Below are positions 36,438-45,677 of a stretch of 64,000 bases of DNA, piece by piece. Position 1 is the first letter of the stretch. Each line of letters begins with the position of its first letter. Position numbers and translations under genes: made by a program. The notes beneath the pieces were generated by a model. That model saw only the letters and a program-made list of their open reading frames with translations. It made no database searches and was not told the DNA's origin. The DNA is from Bog-375 sp049698695 (GTDB lineage Bacteria > Acidobacteriota > Terriglobia > Bryobacterales > Bryobacteraceae): contig JBAVYH010000072.1 in the NCBI GenBank assembly GCA_049698695.1, positions 27,076-91,075 of the forward strand, written 5' to 3'.

Positions 36438-36462
36438 GGAGCCGCGACCGTTAGGGAGCGGT
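36438..36462 (+). repeat. Dispersed gagccgcgaccgt repeat, copy 1
   Basis: gagccgcgaccgttagggag and flanking bases match copies at 49473-49496, 51619-51642 (inverted) and 51654-51678. This copy lies inside the padR-permease operon, between the two genes. Confidence 0.65.
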
Positions 36463-36490
36463 TGGCGCAAGGTCAAAACAGGAGAAATCG

Positions 36491-39187
36491 ATGTCCTGGC
36501 TATCGCGATTGACGAATGCGTTCCGGCCCGACCGGCTGGATGGCGAACTCGAGGAGGAGCTGCGCTTTCATCTGGAAACGCGCGCGAAGGAAGCCATCCG
36601 CCGCGGCATGAATCCGCAAGATGCCGCCCGGGAGGCGCGGCTTCGCTTGGGCAATCCACTGCACACGCGCGAGACCAGCCGCGATGCGAGGCTGATACCG
36701 TGGCTGGAATCGTTGCTTAAGGACGTGCGCTTCGGCTTCCGCATGCTGCGTAAAGACAGCGCCGTGACGGCGGCCGCGCTGGCATCGCTGGCGCTGGCGA
36801 TCGGCGCCTCGCTGGCCGCTTTCGCGCTGGTCGACGCGCTGCTCCTACGCCCGCTGCCGGTATACCAGCCCGATCGGCTGGTTCGCTTGACAACCACGGA
36901 CGAAAGCGACCCGCACCCGAACCAAACCTTCAACTATCCTCTTTTCGAGCGTTGCCGCCTGGCTACGCGCGGACAAGTGGAACTTTTCGCCATGACCAAC
37001 CAGTTTCCCGAGCCGGTCGAGTTTGCTAAGTCGGGAGGCCGCGAGGAACAGGCTCGGGTGCAATACGTCTCGGGGAACGCTCTGCCCTCGCTCGGCATTC
37101 GGCCGGCCTTGGGCCGCCTGCTGACTCCCAGCGACGACCTGCGCCCCGGCGCCCACCCGGTGGCCGTGGCCAGCTACAACTTCTGGATGCGCCGCTTCGG
37201 CGGCGACCCTTCCATATTGGGGCAATGGTTCAGCCGGCAATGGTTCAGCGACGGAACCAGGCAGTTTCAGATCGTCGGCGTGACTGAGAAAGGGTTCACC
37301 GGCGTCGAGCCTGGCATCAGCACCGATCTCTGGGTGCCGACCATGATGTGGTGGAATCCGAAAGATCTGTCGAACTCGGGCACTTACTGGTTCAGCGTGC
37401 TGGGAAGGCTGAGGCCGGGAGTGACGGCGGAAGCGGTCCGTCCGGCCTTGCAGGCCGTGTACACGAATTTCCTTCGTGAGCAAGCGACGGGATTTCGCGC
37501 GGACGAATCCCGCACACTCGTCGATCGTTTCCTACGCGGCCGCCTGCACGTGCTGCCCGCCCCAAGCGGCCCGTCACGATTGCGCGAGACATTCGCGCGG
37601 CCGCTGTGGATTCTGGCCGCGGTGGCCGGCTTGCTTCTGCTCATCGCCTGCTCCAACCTGGCGAACCTGTTCACGGCGCGCGCGCTGGCGCGGGAGCGCG
37701 AGATGGCGCTGCGGATCTCGATCGGCGCCGGTCGCGCGCGCCTGATGCGACAATTGCTGGTGGAAGGCCTGTTGCTGGCCTCCGCCGCGAGTTTGCTCGC
37801 GGCAGCGTTCGCGGCGATTGCCGCACCCGCCATCGTCGGACTGCTGAGCAAATCGGACAACCAGGTCTGCCTGGATCTCCATCCGGACTGGCGAATGACG
37901 GCCTTTCTGCTACTGGCTTGCGCCACGGCCACGCTGCTGTTCGCCCTGCTGCCGGCGTTGCGGGCATCCGCCGTGTCTCCTCACGAAGCACTGAAGTCCG
38001 GCGGCAGTAAACAGTCTGCCCAAACCAACACGCTCCGGCCCATGCTGGCCGCTCAAATCGCATTCAGCTTTGTAGTTCTGTTCGTCGGCGGTCTGCTGCT
38101 GTTGTCGTTCCGCCAGTTGACGCACGTCGATCTAGGCTTCGACAGAAACGGGGTCGTACTCATCGACGTGCGTACTACGAATCCGGACATCTTTGCCACG
38201 CACACGCCGGCCGGCCGCATCGCCGCGCTTCAGTTGCTGGACCGCGTCCGCGAGCTTCCGGGCGTGCGTAACGCGGCGATGTGCGAATTCGGATTCTTCA
38301 CGGGTTCGTGGATGACCGAAAATGTGCGGGTCCCCGGACGCGCGCCCGGCGACGACGGCGTAAACGCCGTACCCGTCTCGCCGGGATTCCTCGAAACCAT
38401 GGGCGTGCGATTGTTGGAGGGCTGTTCCTTCACGCCACGCGACGTGACGTCGGCGTCTTCGGTCGTGCTGGTGAATCAGGCCTTCGCGCGCCGCTACTAC
38501 CCGGGGGAAGATCCGATCGGCAAGCGCTTCGCGTTCGCCGAAAAAGACCGGGACCTTCCGCAAGACATCATTGGCGTTGTTCAGGATGTTCGCCTGCAGA
38601 GCGTTCGCGACCCGGCGCCGCCCAACTTGTTCGAGCCGATGCGCGCTCTTTCCGGGACCCTCGCGGTGCGCACGGATGGCGATCCATGGAGAGTGGTGCC
38701 GCTGGTGCGGCAACAGATCCGCAGCTTCGGCCATTCCCTTCGTGACGGCGACGTGACGCTGCAATCCACGCTGGTGGATGACGCCCTGGTGCGCGAGCGA
38801 TTGCTGGCGTTGCTAGCTGGCTTCTTCGCCCTGGCGGCGGTAGCGCTGGCGGGCGTAGGCCTGTATGGCGTGCTTAGTTACTCGGTGTTGCGGCGGACCA
38901 AAGAAATCGGCATCCGCATGGCTCTCGGCGCGAAGCAGGCGTCGGTGGTGCGGCTGGTAATCCGCGAAATTGTCACGGCCGCCGCCATCGGGCTGGCCGC
39001 CGGCCTTGTGCTTGGCCGACTGCTGGCGCGCCCCATGGAGAGCCTGCTTTACGAAGTGAAGGCGAGCGATTTCTGGAGCCTCGCCTTGCCGGTCGCACTT
39101 CTGCTGGCTGCCGCCACACTCGCCGCGCTTCGGCCCGCCTGGCGCGCTGCCAAGGTGGAACCCGCAGTCGCGCTTCGGAACGAGTGA
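36491..39187 (+). CDS. ADOP-type ABC transporter permease (MacB/FtsX-like)
   Basis: The 898-residue protein belongs to the acidobacterial duplicated orphan permease group. It begins with a soluble helical segment (LDGELEEELRFHLETRA) typical of the family, then has two MacB/FtsX halves: a helix near 100-125, a periplasmic domain, three helices near 370-490, then a repeat with a periplasmic domain and three helices near 775-890 (GLYGVLSYSVLRRTKEIGIRMALGA is the conserved coupling segment). No ATPase gene adjoins, hence orphan. An AGGAGA site precedes the ATG. Function is unknown; by analogy to MacB it may transmit mechanical force. Confidence 0.92.
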   Translation: MSWLSRLTNAFRPDRLDGELEEELRFHLETRAKEAIRRGMNPQDAAREARLRLGNPLHTRETSRDARLIPWLESLLKDVRFGFRMLRKDSAVTAAALASLALAIGASLAAFALVDALLLRPLPVYQPDRLVRLTTTDESDPHPNQTFNYPLFERCRLATRGQVELFAMTNQFPEPVEFAKSGGREEQARVQYVSGNALPSLGIRPALGRLLTPSDDLRPGAHPVAVASYNFWMRRFGGDPSILGQWFSRQWFSDGTRQFQIVGVTEKGFTGVEPGISTDLWVPTMMWWNPKDLSNSGTYWFSVLGRLRPGVTAEAVRPALQAVYTNFLREQATGFRADESRTLVDRFLRGRLHVLPAPSGPSRLRETFARPLWILAAVAGLLLLIACSNLANLFTARALAREREMALRISIGAGRARLMRQLLVEGLLLASAASLLAAAFAAIAAPAIVGLLSKSDNQVCLDLHPDWRMTAFLLLACATATLLFALLPALRASAVSPHEALKSGGSKQSAQTNTLRPMLAAQIAFSFVVLFVGGLLLLSFRQLTHVDLGFDRNGVVLIDVRTTNPDIFATHTPAGRIAALQLLDRVRELPGVRNAAMCEFGFFTGSWMTENVRVPGRAPGDDGVNAVPVSPGFLETMGVRLLEGCSFTPRDVTSASSVVLVNQAFARRYYPGEDPIGKRFAFAEKDRDLPQDIIGVVQDVRLQSVRDPAPPNLFEPMRALSGTLAVRTDGDPWRVVPLVRQQIRSFGHSLRDGDVTLQSTLVDDALVRERLLALLAGFFALAAVALAGVGLYGVLSYSVLRRTKEIGIRMALGAKQASVVRLVIREIVTAAAIGLAAGLVLGRLLARPMESLLYEVKASDFWSLALPVALLLAAATLAALRPAWRAAKVEPAVALRNE

Positions 39188-39205
39188 AGGCCGCGCGTCA
39201 AGCCC

Positions 39206-39961
39206 CTACGTCCCCGTGACAATGCCGCCATCGACGCTGAGCACGATGCCGCTGACGAACGACGCTGCGTCCGAGGCCAGCCACAGGTACGCGTTGGCGA
39301 TATCTTCGGGCTGCCCCATGCGGCCCAGCGGCGTGTGCGCGCGCATGCCCTCGAGTATCTTCTCGGGCATGGCCTTTATCATTTCGGTGGCGATGAAGCC
39401 CGGCGCCACGGCGTTGACGCGAATCCGGTACTTGCCGAGCTCCCGCGCCCACACGCGCGTCATCCCGATTACGCCCGCTTTGCTGGCAACATAATTCGTC
39501 TGCCCGAAATTGCCGTACAGGCCGACCACGCTGGAGGCGTTCAGAATTACCCCGCCCGCACCCGCCTGGATCATGCGCGCGGCAGCGGCCCGCGTGGCCA
39601 CGAACACGCCGCGCAGGTTCACCGCCAGCACGGCGTCAAACTGCTCGTCGCTCATCGTGCCGGCAATGGCGCCTTCCTTGAATTTGACGAGCTGCCCATC
39701 GCGCAGAATGCCGGCATTGTTGATCAGCGCGTACACCGGCCCCAACGCGCGCGTTGTTTCCTCCAAGGCGCTTTCCACCGAGGCCGCGCTGGCGACATCC
39801 ACTTTCTGAAAGATGCCGCCCGCTTCCGCCGCCGCCTCCTTCACGTCCCAGGAAGCGACCTTGCAGCCTTCCTCGGCGAAGCGCCGCGCCGTGGCCTTGC
39901 CGATACCCGCCGCCGCGCCGGTGACAATCGCGACTTTTCCAGCCAGTCCGGTTTCAATCAT
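39206..39961 (-). CDS. SDR family oxidoreductase (FabG-like)
   Basis: The 251-residue enzyme is a classical short-chain dehydrogenase. The NAD(P) loop is TGAAAGIGKA (residues 14-23), the NNAG motif is near 87, the catalytic Ser is in NASSVVG near 142 and the YVASK Tyr/Lys pair is near 156. An Asp at the end of the second strand (SWDVKEA) suggests a preference for NAD(H). It may be a 3-oxoacyl reductase or another secondary-alcohol dehydrogenase. The gene is convergent with the permease and divergent from the ABC exporter; no operon partner. Confidence 0.88.
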   Translation of the reverse strand: MIETGLAGKVAIVTGAAAGIGKATARRFAEEGCKVASWDVKEAAAEAGGIFQKVDVASAASVESALEETTRALGPVYALINNAGILRDGQLVKFKEGAIAGTMSDEQFDAVLAVNLRGVFVATRAAAARMIQAGAGGVILNASSVVGLYGNFGQTNYVASKAGVIGMTRVWARELGKYRIRVNAVAPGFIATEMIKAMPEKILEGMRAHTPLGRMGQPEDIANAYLWLASDAASFVSGIVLSVDGGIVTGT

Positions 39962-40136
39962 GACATTCTATTATCTCCGGGCCGCCACCCCGCTGCGCCG
40001 GGCGGCCTCACTATCTAATCGCTCGGCCAAATCGTCGAGGCGGCATCGCCACTTGCAGCCTCTGTGGGCACGCCGCTTGACCCTGCCCGAAAGAGCAGGC
40101 TGACGGGCGAGACGCGCCCAGTGTAATCTGAAACTA

Positions 40137-40188
40137 GTGTCTCCCGTCCCCAAGAATCTGAAGGCAGTGTCTCCCGGTCCCAAGAAAA
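40137..40188 (+). repeat. 30-bp imperfect tandem duplication at the exporter start
   Basis: gtgtctcccgtccccaagaa at 40137 recurs with one extra G and one missing C at 40167 (gtgtctcccggtcccaagaa). The copies are 30 bases apart, in frame, and each carries a possible GTG start. Confidence 0.65.
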
Positions 40189-42047
40189 AGACCACGGAAA
40201 CGCTGCGCAGCGCCTGGCCGCTGGTTCTGGAACTGGTGCGGCCGCGCCGCGCCCTGTTCGCCCTGGGCCTGTTCCTGACGCTGATCAACAGCGTCTGCGG
40301 TATTGTGCTGCCCGGTTCGACCAAATTCCTGATCGACAACGTCATCGGCAAACATCAGGTGAGACTGCTGATGCCGTTAGTGGCTGCGGTTCTGGTGGCG
40401 ACGCTGATTCAGGGCGTCACATCCTATTCGCTCACCCAATTACTTTCCAAAGAGGCGCAGCGACTGATTGCGGAAATGCGCCGGCGGGTGCAGGAGCACA
40501 TCGGCCGCCTGCCGGTGGCCTATTACGATTCGAACAAAACCGGCGCGCTGGTGTCCCGCATCATGACCGACGTGGAAGGCGTCCGCAACCTGGTGGGCAC
40601 CGGTCTGGTGGACTTTGTGGGCGGAATCATGAAGGCGCTGTTTTCGCTTGCCGCTTTGGTCTACATCAGCCCGTTGCTCACCGGCCTGGCGCTGCTGTTT
40701 ATCGGCGCTTTTTCTTTCGGGTTGAACAAGGCGTTTCGCCGCATCCGGCCGATCTTTCGCGAGCGCGGCAAGATCAACGCGGAAGTCACCGGCCGGCTTA
40801 CCGAATCGCTGGCCGGCGTGCGCGTGGTGAAGGGCTATCACGCCGAAGCCGAGGAGGCCGGCGTGTTTGCGGCCGGCGTGCAGCGGCTGTTGGACAATGT
40901 GTTGAAGAGCCTCACCGCCATTTCGCTGATGAGCCTCTCCGCCACCGTGCTGATGGGCCTGGTGGGAGCCACCGTCATGTTTCTCGGCGCACGCGAGATT
41001 CTCGCCCACACGCTGACGCTCGGTGGCTTCATGAGCTTCACTGCTTTCCTGGCCTTCCTGGTGGCACCCATGTTCCAGGTGGTGGGCATCGGAACACAGA
41101 TCACCGAAGCGCTGGCCGGCCTGGACCGCACGCAGGAGGTGCTGCATGAAAGGCCCGAAGACCAGGAACCGCGCCGCACCATCGCCATCGGGCCCATCCA
41201 GGGTTATCTCACGTTCGACCGCGTGACCTTCGCCTACGACCCAGGCAAGACGGTGCTGCATGACGTGAGCTTCGCCTCGGCCCCCGGCACGGTCACCGCG
41301 CTGGTAGGCCCGTCGGGCTCCGGGAAATCCACCATCATCAGCCTGATCGCCGCGTTTCACGAGCCCGACGAAGGAACCATCCTGGTGGATGGAACCGACC
41401 TGGCTGTGGTGCGCCTCGATTCCTACCGAACGCAGCTTGGCGTGGTCCTGCAAGACACGTTCCTGTTCGACGGCACCATCGCCGAGAACATCGCCTTTGC
41501 GCGGCCCGGCGCTTCGGAAGCAGAGATTCTGGAGGCCTGCCGTATCGCGCGTGTGGATGAGTTCGCGGAGAAATTCGAAAAGAAGTACGACACGATCGTG
41601 GGCGAGCGCGGCGTAAAGCTTTCCGGCGGGCAGCGCCAGCGCGTCTCGATCGCCCGCGCCATTCTCGCCAACCCGCGCATTCTCATTCTGGACGAGGCGA
41701 CCTCGAGCCTCGATTCCGAATCCGAAGCCGCCATTCAGGAGGGCCTCGCTTACCTGATGAAGGGACGCACCACGTTCGTCATCGCGCACCGGCTTTCCAC
41801 CATCCGCCGCGCCGACCAGATCCTGGTGGTGGAAGAGGGCCGCATCCTGGAGCGCGGCACACACGACTCGCTGTACGCGCTCGGCGGGCGCTACTACGAC
41901 CTCTACACGCGCCAGCACGGCATCGACGCCAACCTGTTCCTGGCTCCGGGCGAAGGGGACAAGGTGGAGGAAAGCGAAGACGCCGCGGGGCTGCGCACCG
42001 TGGCGCCGCCCTCGGCCGCGTCTTTATTGCGCGGGGGGATCGCGTGA
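40137..42047 (+). CDS. MsbA-like ABC exporter (fused permease and ATPase)
   Basis: The 636-residue half-transporter has six membrane helices between about 30 and 320 and an ATPase domain from about 360: Walker A GPSGSGKST, Q-loop VVLQDTFLFDGTI, signature LSGGQRQR, Walker B ILILDEATSS and the switch His in IAHRLST. It should dimerise and export a lipid or other hydrophobic compound. The GTG start at 40137 is followed by a 30-bp imperfect tandem duplication that gives VSPVPK and VSPGPK. GTG 40167 would be an equally good start, and neither has a clear ribosome site. Confidence 0.92.
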   Translation: MSPVPKNLKAVSPGPKKKTTETLRSAWPLVLELVRPRRALFALGLFLTLINSVCGIVLPGSTKFLIDNVIGKHQVRLLMPLVAAVLVATLIQGVTSYSLTQLLSKEAQRLIAEMRRRVQEHIGRLPVAYYDSNKTGALVSRIMTDVEGVRNLVGTGLVDFVGGIMKALFSLAALVYISPLLTGLALLFIGAFSFGLNKAFRRIRPIFRERGKINAEVTGRLTESLAGVRVVKGYHAEAEEAGVFAAGVQRLLDNVLKSLTAISLMSLSATVLMGLVGATVMFLGAREILAHTLTLGGFMSFTAFLAFLVAPMFQVVGIGTQITEALAGLDRTQEVLHERPEDQEPRRTIAIGPIQGYLTFDRVTFAYDPGKTVLHDVSFASAPGTVTALVGPSGSGKSTIISLIAAFHEPDEGTILVDGTDLAVVRLDSYRTQLGVVLQDTFLFDGTIAENIAFARPGASEAEILEACRIARVDEFAEKFEKKYDTIVGERGVKLSGGQRQRVSIARAILANPRILILDEATSSLDSESEAAIQEGLAYLMKGRTTFVIAHRLSTIRRADQILVVEEGRILERGTHDSLYALGGRYYDLYTRQHGIDANLFLAPGEGDKVEESEDAAGLRTVAPPSAASLLRGGIA

Positions 42048-42169
42048 AATAAGGTAGGACAGACCATCGCCTTTTGTGGTCTGTCATTTTTCGCGCCCCG
42101 CGAACGTTTCCGAAAGTGCCGACGACGCCGGCGACAGGCGACACAACCCGATCGCCTGTCCCACCAGCG

Positions 42170-43339
42170 CTACTTCACCGGCGTCAGGCGCAGCAGCACC
42201 ACATCATGCGAGGGCAGCGGCGCGCGAAACTCGCCTTCGCTGCGGCCCAGGTCTTTCTTCTGCCAGACGTCGCGTACGCGGTAAGTGCCATTGAGGAACG
42301 ATAAGTGCGTCCAGTCGATCCTCAATTGCACGGTATCGTCGCCATCGTTGAAGAAGCAGACCGCCCAATCGCCGCCGGCTAATTCCCTCACCCAGATCTG
42401 CTTGCCGGGATGCTTCATGAAGCGATATCCCTGCTTGCCCAGCGCGTCCTGGTCGATGGCGATGACTTCCGGGTTGGCGAGAATGTCGCGGACCTGCTGC
42501 GGCATCTTGCGCGCGTCGTTGCCGGCCATCAACGGCGCGGCCAGCATGGCCCACAGAGTGAAGTGAGCACGCGATTCGGCCATACTCAGACCCGGATTAC
42601 CGACCTCGAGCATGTCGGGATCGTTCCATTGGCCGGGGCCTGCGTATTGCTCCAAGCCCACCTGGAGTTCCAGAATGTATTTCCAGCCGAGCGAGTAAAC
42701 GCCCTGGCAATCGAAGCAATCCATAATGTCGCCGGTGGTGCGCCACAGATGGCCGACATCTCTGGCCCAAAGCCAGGGCTTGTTGTCGCCCCATTCGCAC
42801 AGACTGAAGACGATGGGCCGGCCGGCGGCGTGCAGCGCATCGCGCATCGTCTTGTAAGTCTCCTCGGCGTTCGCCGTGCCGTGGTTACACCAGTCATACT
42901 TCAGATAATCGACTCCGCAGGAGGCATAAGTGCGCGCGTCCTGATACTCATGGCCGCGCCCGCCGGGCAAACCGGCGCAGGTCTTAGTGCCGGCGCAGTT
43001 ATGGATGCCGAACAGGAAGCCGCGCGCGTGCAGGTAGTCGCCAATGGCCTTCATGCCGTGCGGGAAACGCGCGGCATCGGGGCGGAGGTTGCCCTGGGCG
43101 TCGCGCTCCGGCGCCTCCCAGCCATCGTCGATCACGATGTAGCGGTAGCCCGACTTCTGCATCCCGCTGGAGACGATGGCGTCGGCCATCTCGTGGATCA
43201 GGCTCTCGCTGATGTTGGCTTGGAACGTGTTCCAACTGTTCCATCCCATCGGCGGCGTGGCAGCCAGCCCTTCGAATTTCTGCGCCTCGAGCGGCGCAAC
43301 AAGGATCAGCAGAAGTGCGGATGCAAATTTAGCTTTCAT
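42170..43339 (-). CDS. GH27 alpha-galactosidase
   Basis: The 389-residue enzyme is exported (signal peptide about 1-19). The GH27 barrel starts TPPMGWNSWNTF near residue 29 and has YIVIDDGWE near 68, the nucleophile Asp in YLKYDWCN near 150 and the acid/base Asp in RTTGDI near 206. A C-terminal beta domain follows (LLRLTPVK end). It removes terminal alpha-galactose from plant galactomannans or raffinose sugars. It lies near polygalacturonase and UxaE, in keeping with plant-cell-wall use. Confidence 0.93.
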   Translation of the reverse strand: MKAKFASALLLILVAPLEAQKFEGLAATPPMGWNSWNTFQANISESLIHEMADAIVSSGMQKSGYRYIVIDDGWEAPERDAQGNLRPDAARFPHGMKAIGDYLHARGFLFGIHNCAGTKTCAGLPGGRGHEYQDARTYASCGVDYLKYDWCNHGTANAEETYKTMRDALHAAGRPIVFSLCEWGDNKPWLWARDVGHLWRTTGDIMDCFDCQGVYSLGWKYILELQVGLEQYAGPGQWNDPDMLEVGNPGLSMAESRAHFTLWAMLAAPLMAGNDARKMPQQVRDILANPEVIAIDQDALGKQGYRFMKHPGKQIWVRELAGGDWAVCFFNDGDDTVQLRIDWTHLSFLNGTYRVRDVWQKKDLGRSEGEFRAPLPSHDVVLLRLTPVK

Positions 43340-43514
43340 AACTTGGGTTATCGACGGTCTCCAGAATAGCAGGCCTCGGAAAGAAGAGAGGACATAAGGG
43401 CCTTACGGGCAAGCAAAGCATGCCCCGCCGACGGCATGCACGATGTTAGTGAGACATTGCTCAGCTTGCCATCACGTTATTCGAGCCAACGACTCAGCCT
43501 GGCGCGCGGATGTG

Positions 43515-44081
43515 TTACCTCACCAGCGCCGAGATGGCCTTGAAGTGTTCGTGGCTCGCATCGCGCAGCCACTCGAAGACCACAGATTCGGTATTAGTGA
43601 CCACCACTCCAGCGGCGCGCATGCGGTCGATGGCGTTGCGGTGGTTGGCCGGGTTGCGCGAACAGCAGGCATCTTCAGCCACCCAGACTTCGCGGCCCGC
43701 GGCCCGCAAATCGAGCGCCGATTGGAGGACGCAAACGTGCGCCTCCATGCCGGCGAGGACGATCTGCGAGCGGCCGGACGCGGCCAGCGCCGCGGTGAAT
43801 GCCGCGGAGGCAGCGCAGGAGAAGCAGGTCTTATCGACACGTGGCGCCGCAGCAGGCAGCGCTTCCGCAACCGGCGCCGCGGTGCGGCCAAGGCCGCTGG
43901 GATACTGTTCCGTCACCAGGACCGGTATCGCGAGCAGCGCCGCGGATTGGGCGAGAATCCGGCTGTTGCGCAGCATCCGTTCGCGCTCGCCGCCGGGCAT
44001 TACCGCCAGCAGGCGGTCCTGGATATCGACGATCACCAGCACGGAATCGGCGGCGCGCGCGAGCAGCGATGGGGTAGTCAT
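43515..44081 (-). CDS. Isochorismatase/nicotinamidase-family hydrolase
   Basis: The 188-residue protein has the Cys-hydrolase triad: Asp in LVIVDIQDRL (residue about 19), Lys in VDKTCFSC near 83 and Cys in GMEAHVCVLQ near 117, with a cis-peptide segment before it. Family members cleave isochorismate, nicotinamide or other amides; the substrate here cannot be told. It lies 18 bases downstream of the polygalacturonase on the same strand, so it may be co-transcribed. Confidence 0.87.
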   Translation of the reverse strand: MTTPSLLARAADSVLVIVDIQDRLLAVMPGGERERMLRNSRILAQSAALLAIPVLVTEQYPSGLGRTAAPVAEALPAAAPRVDKTCFSCAASAAFTAALAASGRSQIVLAGMEAHVCVLQSALDLRAAGREVWVAEDACCSRNPANHRNAIDRMRAAGVVVTNTESVVFEWLRDASHEHFKAISALVR

Positions 44082-44099
44082 TGGCTTGACGGCTGGCGT

Positions 44100-45512
44100 T
44101 TATTTCTCCGTTATCGGCTTGCCGTTTCTGGTGTCATCGACGAGTTCGAGGCCGGCTACATTCTCGATCACGTCGGGGCCGGCGACATTGTTGAACACGC
44201 AATGCGCGACGCGGACGCCGGAGATCTTGGCCTTCTCATATCCGCGCAGATAGAGCGCGTAGCGGCTGCGCCCGGACGTGACGTTCTCCACAACCACGTT
44301 GCGCACGCTGGGCGTAAACGGGCCGCCGGGGCCTTCCTCGTAATAGAAATCGACGGCGATCACGGCGGCCGCCACCTGGCCGATCGTGTTGTTGCGGAAG
44401 TAGAAGTTTTCGAGGCGGCCGCCGCGGTACGAGTTGGTCTTGATGCGCAGGCCGTTGAGCAGGTGCGGGCTGTCCATGCGGTTGTTTTCCATGTACACGT
44501 TGCGTATGCCTCCGGATACCTCGCTGCCGATGGAGACGCCGCCGTGGCCGTCTTTCATGCGGCAATTCCGCACCACGATGTTTTCGCAAGGAACGTTGAC
44601 GCGGCGGCCATCGCGATTGCGGCCGCTCTTGATGGCGATGCAGTCGTCGCCGGTATCGAACTCGCAGCCATCGATCAGCACATCAGTCGAGCACTCGGGA
44701 TCGCAGCCGTCGTTGTTAGGACCGTGGCTGGAGATCTTCACGTTGCGCACGGTGACATTTCTGCATAGCACCGGGTTGAGTTCCCACATCGGCGAATTGC
44801 GAATGGTGACGTCTTCGATCAGAATGTTCGTCGACCGGTAGGGCTGCACGAAGTTGGGCCGCAGCGTGGAACCCGCGCCGTAGACGCGCTGGCTTACCGG
44901 TACGTCTTTTTCGCCCTGCTCCAGCAGGGCGCGGTTGTCCGGAGAGGCAGGCTGCGGGCTGCGGTTGTCGGCGGAGAGCGTGTGCGGGCCGCGCGGCGCG
45001 TTTTTCTTCCAAGACCACCAGTGCTCCGCGTCCGCGCCGCCATCGAGCGTGCCGGTTCCGGTGACCGCGATGTTGGTTTGCCCGAAGGCGTATATGAAGG
45101 GTGAGTAGTTCATGCACTCGGTGCCTTCGAAGCGGGTGAGAACGACAGGCAAATAGTCTTGCGGATCCCGGCTGAAGCGCAGCGTGGCGCCATCTTCCAG
45201 GTGCAGGTTGACGTTGCTGGCGAGATGAATCGCGCCGCTGAGGAAGACCCCGGCGGGAATCGTCACCCGTCCGCCGCCGGCGGCGGAACAGGCCTGGATG
45301 GCTTTGCCGATGGCCTCGGTGGCCTTGATCGCTCCACCCTCGCGCCCGCCGAAATGAGCGATGTCGAATACGCGGTCCGGAAATTGGGGCGGCCGGATGC
45401 GGGCCAGAATCTGCTCCAACTGGCGCGCGGGAGCGGCGGCCGGTTCGGCGCGAAGGCGGAAGCGCGCGCCCGCCAGCACGGCGGCGCCTCCCAGCAGTTT
45501 GCGGCGTGTCAT
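44100..45512 (-). CDS. GH28 polygalacturonase, Tat-type signal
   Basis: The 470-residue right-handed beta-helix enzyme starts MTRRKLLGGAAVLAGA, a twin-arginine signal. GH28 motifs are in order: NNDGCDPE (catalytic Asp), FDTGDDCIAIKSG (the Asp pair), DGHGGVSIGSE (His) and GLRIKTN (the RIK site). It hydrolyses homogalacturonan or rhamnogalacturonan outside the cytoplasm. Divergently transcribed uxaE would then process the uronate. A TATAAT box lies on this strand at 45531-45536, about 18 bases before the start. Confidence 0.93.
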   Translation of the reverse strand: MTRRKLLGGAAVLAGARFRLRAEPAAAPARQLEQILARIRPPQFPDRVFDIAHFGGREGGAIKATEAIGKAIQACSAAGGGRVTIPAGVFLSGAIHLASNVNLHLEDGATLRFSRDPQDYLPVVLTRFEGTECMNYSPFIYAFGQTNIAVTGTGTLDGGADAEHWWSWKKNAPRGPHTLSADNRSPQPASPDNRALLEQGEKDVPVSQRVYGAGSTLRPNFVQPYRSTNILIEDVTIRNSPMWELNPVLCRNVTVRNVKISSHGPNNDGCDPECSTDVLIDGCEFDTGDDCIAIKSGRNRDGRRVNVPCENIVVRNCRMKDGHGGVSIGSEVSGGIRNVYMENNRMDSPHLLNGLRIKTNSYRGGRLENFYFRNNTIGQVAAAVIAVDFYYEEGPGGPFTPSVRNVVVENVTSGRSRYALYLRGYEKAKISGVRVAHCVFNNVAGPDVIENVAGLELVDDTRNGKPITEK

Positions 45513-45530
45513 TGTCTATTTCCCCCGATC

Positions 45531-45536
45531 ATTATA
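45531..45536 (-). promoter_or_regulatory. Candidate -10 box for the polygalacturonase gene
   Basis: A perfect TATAAT on the minus strand, 18 bases before the ATG at 45512. The -35 region (about 16-17 bases further up) is weak. Confidence 0.45.
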
Positions 45537-45595
45537 GGCGCTGCGCTCTGCGCTTTCATTGAGTTTTCCTAAAACCGCGGTTTAACGCCGCGGGC

Positions 45596-45624
45596 TTGAC
45601 CGTTCAGGTGCGCCCCAATATATT
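45596..45624 (+). promoter_or_regulatory. Sigma70-type promoter of uxaE
   Basis: -35 TTGACC (45596-45601) and -10 TATATT (45619-45624) are separated by 17 bases, 54 bases before the GTG start. An imperfect palindrome rich in CCGCGG sits just upstream (45575-45592) and could be a regulator site. Confidence 0.65.
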
Positions 45625-45677
45625 CAGAACCGAAGAAGATCTTTTTAGTCTACAGGTTGGCGTCTGGCGGAACTACT

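Noticed and set aside
40440..41918. 492-residue minus-strand frame opposite the ABC exporter
   Set aside because: The exporter has every ATPase motif; the antisense frame has none and is His/Gln/Arg-rich as shadows are.
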